Source of the DNA: Ditylenchus dipsaci
Lineage: Eukaryota > Nematoda > Chromadorea > Rhabditida > Anguinidae
Length of the DNA: 64,000 nucleotides
Reading direction: 5' to 3'
NCBI GenBank assembly: GCA_004194705.1
Contig: SADC01001341.1
Location: 310,001-374,000, forward strand
The notes under the pieces: model-generated
The model's database searches: none
The model's input: the letters and a program-made list of their open reading frames with translations, nothing else
Told to the model about the DNA's origin: nothing
Made by a program: the position numbers and the translations under genes
In this document: positions 1 to 10,294 of the stretch, piece after piece
How the letters are laid out: every line of letters starts with the position of its first letter
Position numbering within the stretch: the first letter of the stretch is position 1

Positions 1-247
1 TTAAAATTCGAGTCATACTAACTAACAGCTTACCAATTCTTCGGCTTGTTCAATACGGGCCAGAATACTCGAGATGAAACCGTAATCCATGTCAAGCTGA
101 TAATATCTGTAAATAAAGAGGAAAATATGGCAAAAATAGGTAAATAACAACAGCGATAACAAAAATAACGGAAACCTGGAAAAAACTGTTTTGGTAGCTA
201 TATATGAGCCCAAAACAATCCCAACACAAAATCAGATCGGTATTCAC
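1..247. other. No gene seen
   Basis: This stretch is AT-rich. A 63-codon hydrophobic minus-strand ORF at 22-213 has no splice or family support, so I do not annotate it. Confidence 0.4.
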
Positions 248-1115
248 TAGAACTGTGGAAATTACCGGTCATAATTTTTTCGCGGTGATATTACCGGTCA
301 TAATCTCTTTTCCGGTCATATTCTGGTCACAATCTTTTTTGTAATAATAAAGAAAATTTTATCGATCAGTCTCTTTCATTCCTTCAACGCCAATTTTCTT
401 GCACTCATAAACAAATCTTAGCACCTTCAAATACTTTTCAGCATTAACTGGACTACAAATACTTTTTCATATCCAACTAACCTCCAGTACCCTCTCCCTT
501 GGTCCTCCGACCATGCTTGCACGAGCGCCGGCGCTAGGAGCCTAAGCCCGGCGCCGATTCTTCACAAGCCCGGCGCCGGCGCCCAGTATTTTTGCAAAGG
601 CGCCGACTTTGTCACAATACTTGTGACAGCGCTGTTTTTTTCGAAATTTTTTAAAAATGTTTTAAAAAATTTTCTTGAATTTTCTTCTTTATTGAGTAAT
701 ATTCAAATAAAATAATAAATCTTCTCGTTATAAAAACTCAATTTACAGAAAAAAATACCGACTCCGGAGTCGGCGCCCTTATTATAGCCTGGCGCCCGGT
801 GCCGAAATTTCGAAAAGCCTAGCGCCGGCGCCCTGTTTGCCGAAACGTGCAAGTATGCCCCCAACGCGAAAAGTCAAAAATAAAAAAACTGCCGTCCTCC
901 ACCTGAAAACATGTTTTCTAGAGGTTTCATGCCCTAAAACGCACAAAAGGTATTTCAAACCCTTTTTTGGGATGAGTTGGTATACCGAACTTCGAACTTA
1001 TTTCCTGCTTGTTGAAAAAGAATTTGACCGATTTTTCATTATCCGGTCATAATCCATATTTTGACCGGTAATCTTACCACATTATGACCGGCTATATTAC
1101 CGTTTCACAGCCCTA
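248..1115. mobile_element. hAT-like non-autonomous element
   Basis: The ends are inverted: TAGAACTGTGGAAA on the left matches TAGGGCTGTGAAA read inward from the right, and both ends carry several ACCGGTCATAAT words. The flanking 8-mers GTATTCAC and GCATTGAG agree at five of eight positions, so this may be an old, decayed 8-bp duplication. The interior holds a GC-rich inverted block (about 520-600 and 766-835) built from GCGCCGGCGCC words, a module seen again near 47.1 and 48.2 kb. No coding sequence was recognised. The class assignment rests on the terminal word and the possible 8-bp duplication. Confidence 0.5.
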
Positions 1116-1380
1116 GCATTGAGCCAAACTTTGGACAAACTGTTACTCTTCAATGAAAACTTTAATTGATGAGACAAGAAAAATTCGCCATAGAAAAAAA
1201 ATTGACAGCGTTTCATAACCTTTGAATGTTTGAAAATTATTTATTTAATGGCACGACAGAATTTTTTTTGCTAAAGTTGTACAGTCGAAGGTTCAAGTGC
1301 TCCGGTTATTGGAGTGTCGGGTTATGGAAATTTGACTGTAAAATGAAATAGAGAAATTTGACTGTAGCAAAAATACCTTA

Positions 1381-1609
1381 TACGTGAAATCCCGTGTCGA
1401 ACAGATTGGATACCGAAATTGTGATGTCATCGACTCGATTTTAGGTACCCAACCCAGGTTTAAAAAGAGACGATGAATAGTCCCTTTTTATAGGGGACGA
1501 TGAATCGTCCCTAACGATAAATTGTCACGTACCGGGGTTGGGTACCTAAAACCGAATCGGTGACATCACAATTTCGGTATCCAACCTGTTCCGCACGGCA
1601 TTTCACGTA
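1381..1609. repeat. Palindromic element
   Basis: TACGTGAAAT at the left end pairs with ATTTCACGTA at the right. The arms continue through GGATACCGAAATTGTGATG and TTAGGTACCCAACCC. The loop near 1470-1505 is short. It looks like a foldback MITE. The rest of 1116-2030 shows no gene. Confidence 0.6.
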
Positions 1610-2030
1610 TGATACTATAATTCACTTCGATTTAAAAAAAATCAAATGTTTACCATGTATCCACGTAGACATCTCCTGTATCTGGTACATGTTCAGGTTT
1701 TAGGGTCCCAGCGGAAAAAGTTGCAATCTGGATTTGCCATTTTCGGGCTTTTAGCTGTATATGCACCTACGCAAAAGATACTTATCCCTAATTTTAGGGT
1801 TCGTGTTGGTAAAAGAGCAAGATATTTTGGCTACAGTCAAACTTATCTATAAGCTACACTCTCCATATGCTACACCTCTCTATAAGTTACACCTTGATCC
1901 GGTCCCAAGGGGCGTATGTTCCGAATGATGAATTGCCCGTGTCCAGATTCAATAGCAGTCTTTCACCAAAAACCTACCCAGAACTCATCACAACATTCCC
2001 CAACGAACATCACTTTAAATATCTTAAAAA

Positions 2031-2150
2031 CTCAAACTTCAGATAACACTTTATTGCAAGCAAACAACAGTTCAACAAACAAAATAACGAGGAGATTTGT
2101 AAATTGGTGCTCTAATCTGAGGCTTCTTCAATGCCTTCATCCGAAGATCA
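2031..2150 (-). pseudogene. Duplicate 3' end of the RRM gene
   Basis: This segment is closely similar to 3170-3290. It carries the same 3' UTR words (ACAACAGTTCAACAAACAAA) and, on the minus strand, codons for an acidic tail ending SSDEGIEEASD followed by a stop. It lacks every upstream exon, so it is a broken partial copy of the neighbouring RRM gene, separated from it by about 1 kb of repeats. Confidence 0.7.
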
Positions 2151-2402
2151 TGTTGATAGTGCTCTAATCAATCTATAACCCAAGAATGTATACTTTTAAA
2201 CGGTCATTGTAATTTGGATAAAATCTATTTTGTAATTATTTGTAAGGAGTTGCAAGTTTAGGGACCACACTGACGAATCAGAATCGAAAAAAATAGATCC
2301 GAAAAAGTGCTAGACCCTAGGCAGAAGCGAATGTTTGGAGTGCTTAATAGAATCATGCTGTGTAACTAAAAAAGGATAAACTTAGGGATAAATATTAGAC
2401 AG

Positions 2403-2470
2403 GTAGTGCATGAGTAGCTCAGTGGGTAAGGGCGCCTTATTATGAAAAATAAATCAAGTTCGGTTCTGCT
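2403..2470 (+). repeat. tRNA-like (pol III promoter) relic
   Basis: TAGCTCAGTGG fits the tRNA A-box consensus exactly, and AGTTCGGTTCT about 40 nt later is an imperfect B box. No acceptor stem closes around it, so it is a tRNA-derived repeat and not a tRNA gene. Confidence 0.45.
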
Positions 2471-2526
2471 TGGTTGATGTCAACATTAACTGTACCATCA
2501 TTTATGGTGGTACAGTTAATTCTTAT

Positions 2527-2847
2527 AGGGGCATACCTGCGCGTTACACGGTCAATTCAAAATTTGCAAAAGGCGGGGACCAGCCATATTCAAACGAGAA
2601 TTATTTTTAAATGCAAATTTTTTATTCTGTAAGGATCCATAAGTTGTTAAAAGCTCAGTGTAACATGGTTAGCTCAGTGGTAATGTGCTGATGTAGTCCG
2701 GACGTGGTCTAGTTCGATTACAACACTGTGTATTGCTTTTTGTATAAAATGACGAATTTGTATCTGAAAATAATTCTCGTTTGAATATACCTAATCCCCG
2801 CCTTTTGCGAATTTGAAATTGCCCGTGTAACGCGCTGGTATGCCCCT
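2527..2847. mobile_element. TTAA-flanked MITE
   Basis: Inverted ends AGGGGCATACC and GGTATGCCCCT are followed inside by a GGCGGGGACC block. The right flank is TTAA and the left is TTAT, a one-base change. A tRNA-like module with A box TAGCTCAGTGG and a B-box-like AGTTCGATTAC lies between the arms (about 2660-2727). Same family as 6483-6714, 9602-10269 and 29168-29628. Confidence 0.7.
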
Positions 2848-3181
2848 TTAAAGCAAAAATTTGACATGATCCAACGTCATGTTGGATCAAGACTCGACTG
2901 TACACGTCAAATAGGTTGCCGGTTCGAATCCCTTCTGGGTGTACACCTTATTTTTCTACCTTGAATTTTAGTGCAAGGCGCTCACAATAAGAACTAGCAC
3001 AATGACGGGTGTTCACAATAAAAATGAGGGCACTTGTGCACTTCGGGAGCCCCTTGTTTATTAACTGTGAAAAAGTCAAATTTTGATCATGAACTTTTTT
3101 CGAAAACTTAAGTTCTTAAAAAGGATTGGAAAAAGATAAAAGTAAAAACCTAATGATATACACCAAACAGCAAACACTTTA
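2848..3181. other. tRNA-like B-box relic; otherwise nothing seen
   Basis: GGTTCGAATCCCTTCTGGGT near 2920 is a perfect pol III B box of the type repeated across this window. The remainder shows no coding signal and holds part of the 3' flank of the RRM gene. Confidence 0.45.
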
Positions 3182-3239
3182 TTGCAAGGAAACAACAGTT
3201 CAACAAACAAAATAACGAGAAGATTTATAAATTGGTGGT

Positions 3240-4727
3240 CTAGTCCGAGGTTTCTTCAATGCCTTCATCAGAAGATCCAATGTTTGAGTCATCGTCAGAG
3301 ACATCCTCTTCACCGCTTTCTTCTCCAAACGAATCACTGCTGCCGATGTCTTCCGAACCATCATCAAGGCCTTCCTCAGACGAGTCGTCATTCTCCTCTT
3401 CCGCGGCATCACCAGCACCAGAAGAGTTGCTCTCATCATGCTTCACTTGCGGCGGTGAAGCTTTGCTTGCCTTCGACTTGGAATCTCCCTTCAACTTAAC
3501 CACTTTCTCGTTTTTGATAGAATCAGGCTTTTTGTCTTTGGCTGAATAAAACCTCGAATGACGACTAATAACAGATAAGACATACGAATCATCTTCCGAG
3601 CAAAACTAACATCTACTGGCACTCCAGCAACCATCAACGAGGCACCATTCGCAAAAGCTTCACGAGCCAGCTGCTTATCTTCAAAACGGACAAAAGCAAT
3701 CGTACTAAATTCAGACACATACAAGAAGGAAAAAAATAAATTGACTTACGTAGACTTGTTCTTAACGACCACATTGATTTTTGAGGCCTGAGGAAAGAGC
3801 ATTTGCAGGCTTTCTTTTGTCGTCTTAGGAGCCAGTCCAGAAATCACAATCTCAAAGAAATCCACAGGTCGGTCTATAAATCCAAGATAATAAGGGAAGG
3901 AGACTATATAGGTCAAGTAGCTACCTGACTTAGGAGATGCATACACTTTTGTATTCTTAGCCAAGGCTCCACAGCGATCGACATCAATTGGCTTTCCATC
4001 AACAGTCTTTGCAGAGATAGCATCATAGGCTTTGGCACAGGCAGATTCGGAGGCAAAGACAAGCCAAGCATTCTGTGAGAGTATACGAACAGCAACCACA
4101 CCGGGATGAAGAGCCTTCAGATCACCAGCGTTCATTTTCTTAGCCACACCCTTGATAAAGAGAGACTTGTCGCTGCGATCCTGACGTCTGCGCTGTTCCT
4201 CCTCCTTAATCGAAATCTCATCAGTGAACTTGTTGCCAATGGTCGTCTTGCCCGTAGAGCCTTCCTTCTTCTTGATGGCATCAGCAGCCGACTTCTGCTC
4301 AGATGAGTCGAGACGAGGCTTCTTGGCGTTCTGCTGATTGTCTTCCGGAGCATCTTCCAGTTCACGCTTCAATTTGTTGGGTTCGTGCTTCTTTCCCGGA
4401 GTGACAGACTTGCCGTTCTTTTGCTCTTCAACCACACTGCTGCTCTTATCAGACTGTTTGCCAGAAGAAGAATTGCTAGAACCACTCTGAGACGGTCGCT
4501 TCAAAATACCCTTGAGCTGCGGCGACTTTGATCAGCTGGCTTTTCGGTGTCCTTGGCGTGATGAGGAGCAGCTAAAATTTTATGTAACACGTTTTTATTT
4601 ATGAAGTCAAGCACTTACCCTTCGACACTTTCTTGCCAGCCGGTTTTGCCTTCTGACGATTGGGTTTTCCCTTCAACTGCTTGCTCTCAGACTTTTTGAA
4701 GTTCTTCACTTTCTTCTGCGGTTTCAT
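3240..4727 (-). CDS. Two-RRM nucleolar-type RNA-binding protein
   Basis: Exons on the minus strand: 4727-4619, 4571-3925, 3873-3750, 3704-3586 and 3541-3240, with introns of 44-51 nt. The order is a Lys-rich N terminus (MKPQKKVKNFKK), a Ser/Lys linker, RRM1 (RNP2 LFIKGV, RNP1 region NAWLVFAS), RRM2 (RNP2 VISGLA, RNP1 region TIAFVRFED) and a long Asp/Glu/Ser tail to the stop. A basic start, RRMs and an acidic end suggest an rRNA-processing or ribosome-assembly role like nucleolin-type proteins; no exact orthologue is claimed. The exon-1 frame stops in exon 2. One extra base between about 4534 and 4501 would restore a continuous frame into SPQLKGILKRP, so there is an apparent 1-nt deletion. All splice sites are canonical. 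Confidence 0.8.
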
Positions 4728-5335
4728 TTCAGCAATAACTACTGAAAAATAATTGTAATGATGATGGAAGTTATAGAAGCGTACTGCACCGAGAACGCAA
4801 ATTGATTTGTGTTTGACCAGATTGAAGGGAAAATATTTAGGACGGCGATCTTTTCGAAAAAATTAAGGCTACTTTAATACGTGACTGTAAGACTTACAGT
4901 GTAACTTACACTGCGTAAGTCATATAGGTGGCACCTATTAGGCGGACACGGACAGAATTTCGTCGGGCCGAAATTTCGTCGCGCCCAAAATTTCGTCGCG
5001 CCCAAGATTTCGTCGCATATTCTACCTCAATAAATTGACCTGAAAGAGTACTGGCTGTACCCCGAAATTTAAGCGGCGATTTGCTAAGCGGTCGTTTTGC
5101 TAAGAAAAAAAATTTAAGCGCGAATTTGCTAAGAATTCACAATTTAAGCGCCAATTTGCTAAATGGTCGTTTTGCTAAGATTTTTTTTGCTAAGTAGTTG
5201 TTTTGATAAAGATCTTGTTTGTTAAGCTACATCTTCTTCAGTTCGGCTTAATTTCGGGGTACACACCTAAAACCCAAACGATTCAATCCAAAATAATGTT
5301 CTAAAAAATGGTTTAATTTTAATCGGGGTCTCCTA

Positions 5336-5480
5336 CTCTGGACTGATTGCACCCAGAGGGATTCGAACCAGTAACTTTGGTGATGAGTATATGGACCTCT
5401 TCGCCAAGTAAACACTCAAAATTACGATAAAAAAGGTATGCACCCAGGTGGATGCGAACCAGCATCCTCGGCGGTGGCTA
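5336..5480 (-). repeat. Tandem tRNA-like modules
   Basis: On the minus strand two B boxes (GGTTCGCATCC, then GGTTCGAATCC) each lead into a CTGGGTGCA end; the first is followed by a T run resembling a pol III stop. No partner strand closes an acceptor stem. The same pair recurs at 16690-16815, 20885-21005 and 56700-56825. Confidence 0.6.
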
Positions 5481-5837
5481 TCCAAGTGGTCGTCCACTTG
5501 GATCAAAAATTTTTTTTTACGTTTTCGGTTTCCAAAACAATTTTTCTGCACTAATTCGAGCATGCTGAAGATGGTTTGACAGTGGTAAAATCACGTTTTA
5601 TCGATAAATTTAGAGTTATTGCTAACGATTGATTTATCAAATCAAGAATTCACGATAACTCAAAAACTTCTTGATAAAACGTGATTTTACCACTGTCAAA
5701 CCATTTTCAGGATGCTCGAATTAGTGCAGAAAAATTGATTTGGAAACCGAAAACGTAAAAAAAAATTTTGATCCAAGTGGACGACCACTTGGATAGCCAC
5801 CGCCGAGGATGCTGGTTCGAATTCACCTGGGTGCACA
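5440..5837. repeat. Foldback with tRNA-like ends
   Basis: This is a near-perfect inverted repeat of about 400 bp. Each end carries the CACCTGGGTGCA / GGTTCGAA module and CCAAGTGGACGACCACTTGG, then a long arm through TTTGACAGTGGTAAAATCACG. Other copies, intact or decayed: 19115-19492, 20980-21500, 48900-49400 and 57815-58235. Confidence 0.8.
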
Positions 5838-6482
5838 CTTTATTTTTTACCGTAATTTCAGATACAAAAAGACTAACGTTTGACCTTTCAGGTCATTTGG
5901 GTGAATATACCCTACTCTTGAGTTGCCTGGATAACAACCTGTCCAGGTGGTAGCCACCCAGGTTTGGGGTCGGGTAGGTAAAATCGCACTTCTGGTCTTA
6001 ATAAGCCCAAATTCTCACAAATTTTTTAGTTTAGAAAAATGGATTTTTTTATTTAAATTATCTTTTTTATTTTTAGGCCATCCAGGTGGGCATCCACCTG
6101 GTCAGGTGATACCTACACCAGGTATTGAAGTTGGGGTGTGTAAAATCGCAACTTTGGGCTTGACAAACCCAATTCCCCACACAATTTTAAGTTAGAAAAA
6201 ATGGCCTATTTTTTATTTTTAAGAAATTTAATCTTTCAAGTTTGGGTTTGGTTTGGGTATTTAGGGTGGTTTTAGGGTACTTGAGGTGGTTTAGAATGGT
6301 TTGTGGTAGTTTGGACACAATCTGAAAATATCAATTTACCTAGATCCATATTCAAATCAGTAAAAACAAAAAAAAATTGGCCGAAAAATGACCGTCGGAA
6401 AAATCTCTAATCCCCTACCAGAACATTGAGAAAAAGGAAAAGTACAAAAAGGCAGAAAAGTTCTTAACAAATCGGGATTTAA

Positions 6483-6714
6483 AGGAGCATGCCCGTGCGT
6501 TTCAAAAAGTTGAGGCGGGGACCAGCAATTTTTTTTGAATCGTTCTATTCTTCACTCGTTTTGCGTCAAATCTAATATTAATGACCCTATACTACTTTTA
6601 AAAACTAGGCAGAAAACTTAAGAAATCTGAATGCGTATGCATGTAAAACTTGATCGAGAAAGAAAAAAGTGCTGGTCCCCGCCTTTTCGCCGTGTCGGGC
6701 ACGGGCATGCCCCT
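6483..6714. mobile_element. TTAA MITE with a paralogous empty site
   Basis: Ends AGGAGCATGCCCGTGCG and the complement sit between two TTAA copies (6479-6482, 6715-6718). The related hAT copy near 22134-22150 reads GGGATTTAAGAAAAG, a single TTAA with no insert. This fixes both the boundaries and the target. TTAA duplication is typical of piggyBac-type transposition. Confidence 0.85.
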
Positions 6715-6749
6715 TTAAGAAAAGAATGCCTTAGCAAATATATTCTTAG

Positions 6750-7457
6750 TAGGGTTGTCGAGCGCTCGAAATTTTCGAGTCGAGCGCTCGATTCGACATT
6801 CGAAATTCGAAATTTTCGAGCGCTCGATTCGAAATTCGAAAATTTCGAGCGCTCGATTCGAAATCAAAAATTTTCAGCGGCTTCGCCGCCTCATTAATGG
6901 ATTTTTTAGAAATAAATGATCGAAACCCTGTTTAATCGACCACACACGACCGCTTTACCACACCAAACGAATAAGCGGCCGAAAAAACTACCATTCTTTG
7001 TTCATAGTTGTGCTTGATCAAACAACGCAGATCGGAGACTCTGAGATCGCAAAAAGCACCGCTCTGGCTTTTTTCGCCTCAGAAGGTCCCAATTTTTTGT
7101 TCGCTAACTTTTCCTTGGGCCTTGCCGATTTCAGGTGACCCGAAAGATGAGTTGTTAATCTACTCTTTGGCAGTCTAAGCTCTTCCCCACAAGTGAAAAT
7201 AGTCTTTTTACCGACTTTCTTAAACGATTTCCAAACTTCGCTTGGCATTTTTCTAAAACAAGAAAAATTCACCATTACATTCTTTTTTGTGTGCTGCAAG
7301 TTCCAAACTATAACTCGAAAATAAGCGCTCAAAATTCGAAAGCATAATTCGAATTTTTTTTCGAGCGCTCCATATTCGAAATTTCCGCTCGAAATTCGAA
7401 ATTTTTCGAACTTTCGAGCGAAAAGTTCGAAATCGAGCGCTCGATTCGACAACCCTA
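6750..7457. mobile_element. Nested hAT-like MITE
   Basis: Inverted ends TAGGGTTGTCGA and TCGACAACCCTA are flanked by perfect 8-bp copies of ATTCTTAG (6742-6749, 7458-7465). The subterminal regions are dense in TTCGAGCGCTCGA words, which produce long overlapping ORFs (to 144 codons) that I treat as artefacts. It inserted into the hAT element 5053-7559. Confidence 0.88.
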
Positions 7458-7610
7458 ATTCTTAGCAATTTGTCGCTTAGCGAAAAAAATTCTTGGCAAA
7501 ACGACCGCTTAGCAAATCGACCACTTAGCAAAATGCCGCTTAAATTTCGGGGTACAGCCAGAGTACTTAGAGACACTAAAAAGATGGGATTTGAACATAA
7601 TTTTGTTAAC

Positions 7611-7752
7611 TGGGGCCTACCGCATAAAGAAACTCTGGTATACATACATTTTTATGCATCCAGAGTCACTTTCGAGTGATTGGTATGTGGGTGTGCGCAT
7701 CTCAACTCCAAGCCCCCGAAGGGGGCGCAGGGGCTTGAGAGTTAGAGATGGG
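7611..7752. repeat. Dispersed module with GC hairpin
   Basis: It contains GGGGCCTACCGCATAAA, CTCTGGTATRCAT, CATCCAGAGTC and a hairpin of GCCCC / GGGGC words around GCGCAGG. Relatives lie at 19940-20165 and 40120-40310. The first word is also found in the ORF at 61788-62081. Confidence 0.6.
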
Positions 7753-7877
7753 CAAATTTTTGGACGCGACGAAATTTCGGTCCGACGAAATAATGTTACG
7801 TACACGCTATTAGGTGAGTACACGTCTCGTAACTTTTTTAAAATCCGGGATTTCAAACAAGTTTTTAATTTTTACCC

Positions 7878-9130
7878 TTTTTGACAATTTTTCAGGATGT
7901 AGGTGAAAACAACCGTCAAATGTGTGAATCTTCCGTCAAAATATGAAAATCTCCAGTCAAAATTTTAAAACTTCTTCTTCTCGGTGTTTACTTTCAATCT
8001 TGGCCAATCAACCGGCGTTATCAACCGGTTTATTCGCTGGTGGGCCACCGGTTGATCACCTTTCTCAACCGGTTGATCAACCGAAAATCAATCAACCGGT
8101 GGATGGTTTGATGTGGCGGTTGATTGCCGGAAATTGCCAATCAACCGGGAAACAATCGACCGGTTGATGTCTGATGCTGCGGTTGATGAGCAAAAAATCC
8201 CAATCAACCGGTTGCTCAACCGGATATCAATCAACCGGTTGATGGTGGATGTGGCGGTTGATAAAATCCAGGCGTGGCTAAGACTATTTACTTTTCTTTT
8301 TTTTTGCACCAGCAGGTAGCCCTGAATCTCTAGTTTTTAATGAGCTATCAACTGGGTGACTACAATATTGAAAAGTGGGAGAAACAATTCATTTTGAAAA
8401 AATAGGTGTAGTTTTGAAAAATATAATTAAAGGCAGGAGCAGCCTGTGTCAAATCACATTGTGCCACCGCAAATTGTGCCGCGATTTTGATACATTTCAC
8501 TGTAAAAATCATCAAATTTTTATCTTTTTTATTTTTATTCTTTTTTTTAATTCTGGTACAGTTTGATTTTGGCACAATTTGCGGTGGCACAATTTGATTT
8601 GACACAGGTTGCTCCTGCCCATAATTAATATCCCACTTTTCAATATTGTAGTCAGCCAGTTGATAGCTCATTAGAAATTAGAGATGACGTGAAAATTTGA
8701 GTCGGGATATCTAGAGATCACGTTCGACCATCGGAATATTAAGAAAATGATTAAAATTGAAAACACCCGTCAAAATGTGTGAATCTCCCGTCAAAATATG
8801 TAAATCTCCCGTCAAATTTTTAAAACTTCTTCTTCTCGGTGTTTACTTTTCAATTTTTTTTATTTTTTGCATTAGCGTGTAGCCCTGAATCTCTAGTTTC
8901 TCATAAGCTATAAACTGGCGTAATGTGCTGAAAAAAGGTTGATAAAATTAAATTTACACGAAACTACGTCTTTTTTCAAAACCATTTGTTTTTCCAATTT
9001 TTTTTTAAATTGCATTGAGCCACTCCATAGCTTGTCAGAAACAAGAGATTCTGGCTACATGCTGATGCAAAAAAATGAAAAAATTGAAAAGTAAACACTG
9101 AAAAATATGAGTTTTAAAAATTTGATGGGT
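7878..9130. repeat. Repeat block with an inserted CAACCGG array
   Basis: A unit with CCGTCAAAATATG, CTTCTTCTTCTCGGTGTTTAC and TAGCCCTGAATCTCTAG occurs at about 7900-8340 and again at 8750-8910, with an inverted piece at 9050-9120. In the first copy a 260-bp block (about 8000-8262) of CAACCGGTTGAT words splits the unit. A near-perfect palindrome follows at 8325-8690 (arms ATGAGCTATCAACTG; inner CACAATTTGCGGTGGCAC). No gene is seen, nor in 9130-9600. Confidence 0.6.
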
Positions 9131-9601
9131 TAAACACATAATTTAAGGGGTGTTTACAATTTGGGCCATGGAAAGGATGGATGTACGTCAAAAATGGCGA
9201 TTTCGAGGATGGGCGTAAGGAAAATCCGTCTCATATTGCGCTCATCGGCATGGACAGTTTCTATGTGCAGGTGTAAAATATAGCACGTCTTTTTTTCAAA
9301 ATGTTGCAAAATGTAGCAGAAAAAGGTAAAAGTATGAATTAAATTATTTTTCCAATTTGCTTCATTTTGGAAAGATACATTTTGCAAAGATGTTGCAGCA
9401 AATGATACGCTGTTAGAAACTAGAGTGGCAAGGCTACCTGATAGTGTGATCACTTTGAAAAAATCATTCAAATAATTGGCACTATGCAAGTTTTCTCTCT
9501 AAAACTTAAAAAAACGACACTTTTCAGTTTCGACTAAAAAGTTTCACTCTCGCTTTCATATGCCTTAAAGAAGGCTAAAATCTAGTCAAAAATACTTTTA
9601 A

Positions 9602-10269
9602 AGGGGCATAGTCACCTGTTTTTAATTTGTCCCCGCCAATTCAAAATTTTTTCCGAATCATTGAACTTCTGTACAGATTTTTCAGTTTGGTTTCTAACAA
9701 AATAAAGCCTAGAATTTAATTTTAGGTATAGTTTTGTTAAGCTCCATTCATACTCCCGCGGGACACGGCACACGGGACAATTTTTCAAACACGTTTTGTC
9801 TCTATCTCGTCTCCCAGCCATCATTTTTCACTACTTTTAATAGATCTACAAGGCAACAGACCATGCTCTACAACATAGGGATAACAGATTTGCCATGATC
9901 AGTATCGAAAACGGTTTTTAGGCTGTCCCGCAGGTCAATGTCCCGCGGTACAAATATAGGAATTTGTCCCACGGGACATTGACCTGCGGGACAGCCTATA
10001 AACCGTTTTCGATACTGATCATAGCAAATCTGTTATCCCTATGTTGTAGAGCATGGTCTGTTGCCTTATAGATCTATTAAAAGTAGTGAAAAATGATGGC
10101 TGGGAGCCGAGATAGAGACAAAAACGTGTTTGAAAAATTGTCCCGTGTCCCGCGGGAGTATGAATGGAGCTTTAGAAAACAAGTTGAAAAATTTGTACAG
10201 AAGTTCAATGATTCGGGAAAATTTTTTGAATTGGCGGGAACAAAATTTGTAACAGGTGACCATGCCCCT
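9602..10269. mobile_element. TTAA-flanked palindromic element
   Basis: Ends AGGGGCATAGTCACCTG and CAGGTGACCATGCCCCT lie between TTAA copies (9598-9601, 10270-10273). The subterminal CCCCGCCAATTCAAAATTTT block is the family mark. The arms run nearly to the centre, where CCCGCAGGTCAATGTCCCG forms the inner stem. Confidence 0.8.
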
Positions 10270-10294
10270 TTAAAGGGGAGTGTATCTATTGTGA

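Larger units (their letters stand above)
5053..7559. mobile_element. hAT-like element with 8-bp target duplication
   Basis: The inverted ends begin GGCTGTACCCCGAAATTTAA and are followed by GCTAAG-rich words. The 8-mer AGAGTACT flanks both sides (5045-5052 and 7560-7567), the duplication length made by hAT transposases. From left to right the interior holds two tRNA-like modules (B boxes near 5359 and 5449), a foldback (5440-5837), a spacer rich in CAGGTGG words, a TTAA MITE (6483-6714) and a second hAT (6750-7457). A shorter relative lies at 20647-22298 and lacks the last two, giving their empty sites. No transposase is present. Confidence 0.85.
4940..7800. repeat. Outer inverted pair around the nested hAT
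   Basis: The left arm near 4940-5012 carries repeated AATTTCGTCG words after CACCTATTAGG. The right arm near 7763-7815 carries the complement and ends CTATTAGGTG. The arms bracket the 5053-7559 hAT element, so an older element may have been the target of that insertion. Related AATTTCGTCG words recur near 25615-25665. Confidence 0.5.

Noticed and set aside
2660..2727. Possible tRNA gene
   Set aside because: A and B boxes are present but acceptor and T stems do not pair. It sits between MITE arms.
7018..7645. Overlapping 130-144-codon minus-strand ORFs
   Set aside because: They lie inside the hAT MITE 6750-7457 and its flank and are produced by AATTTCGAA-type repeats. No family resemblance.
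9154..9489. 111-codon minus-strand ORF
   Set aside because: Part of it (GTAGCAGAAAAAGGTAAAAG) is a dispersed repeat also at 50580-50640. No splice or family support.
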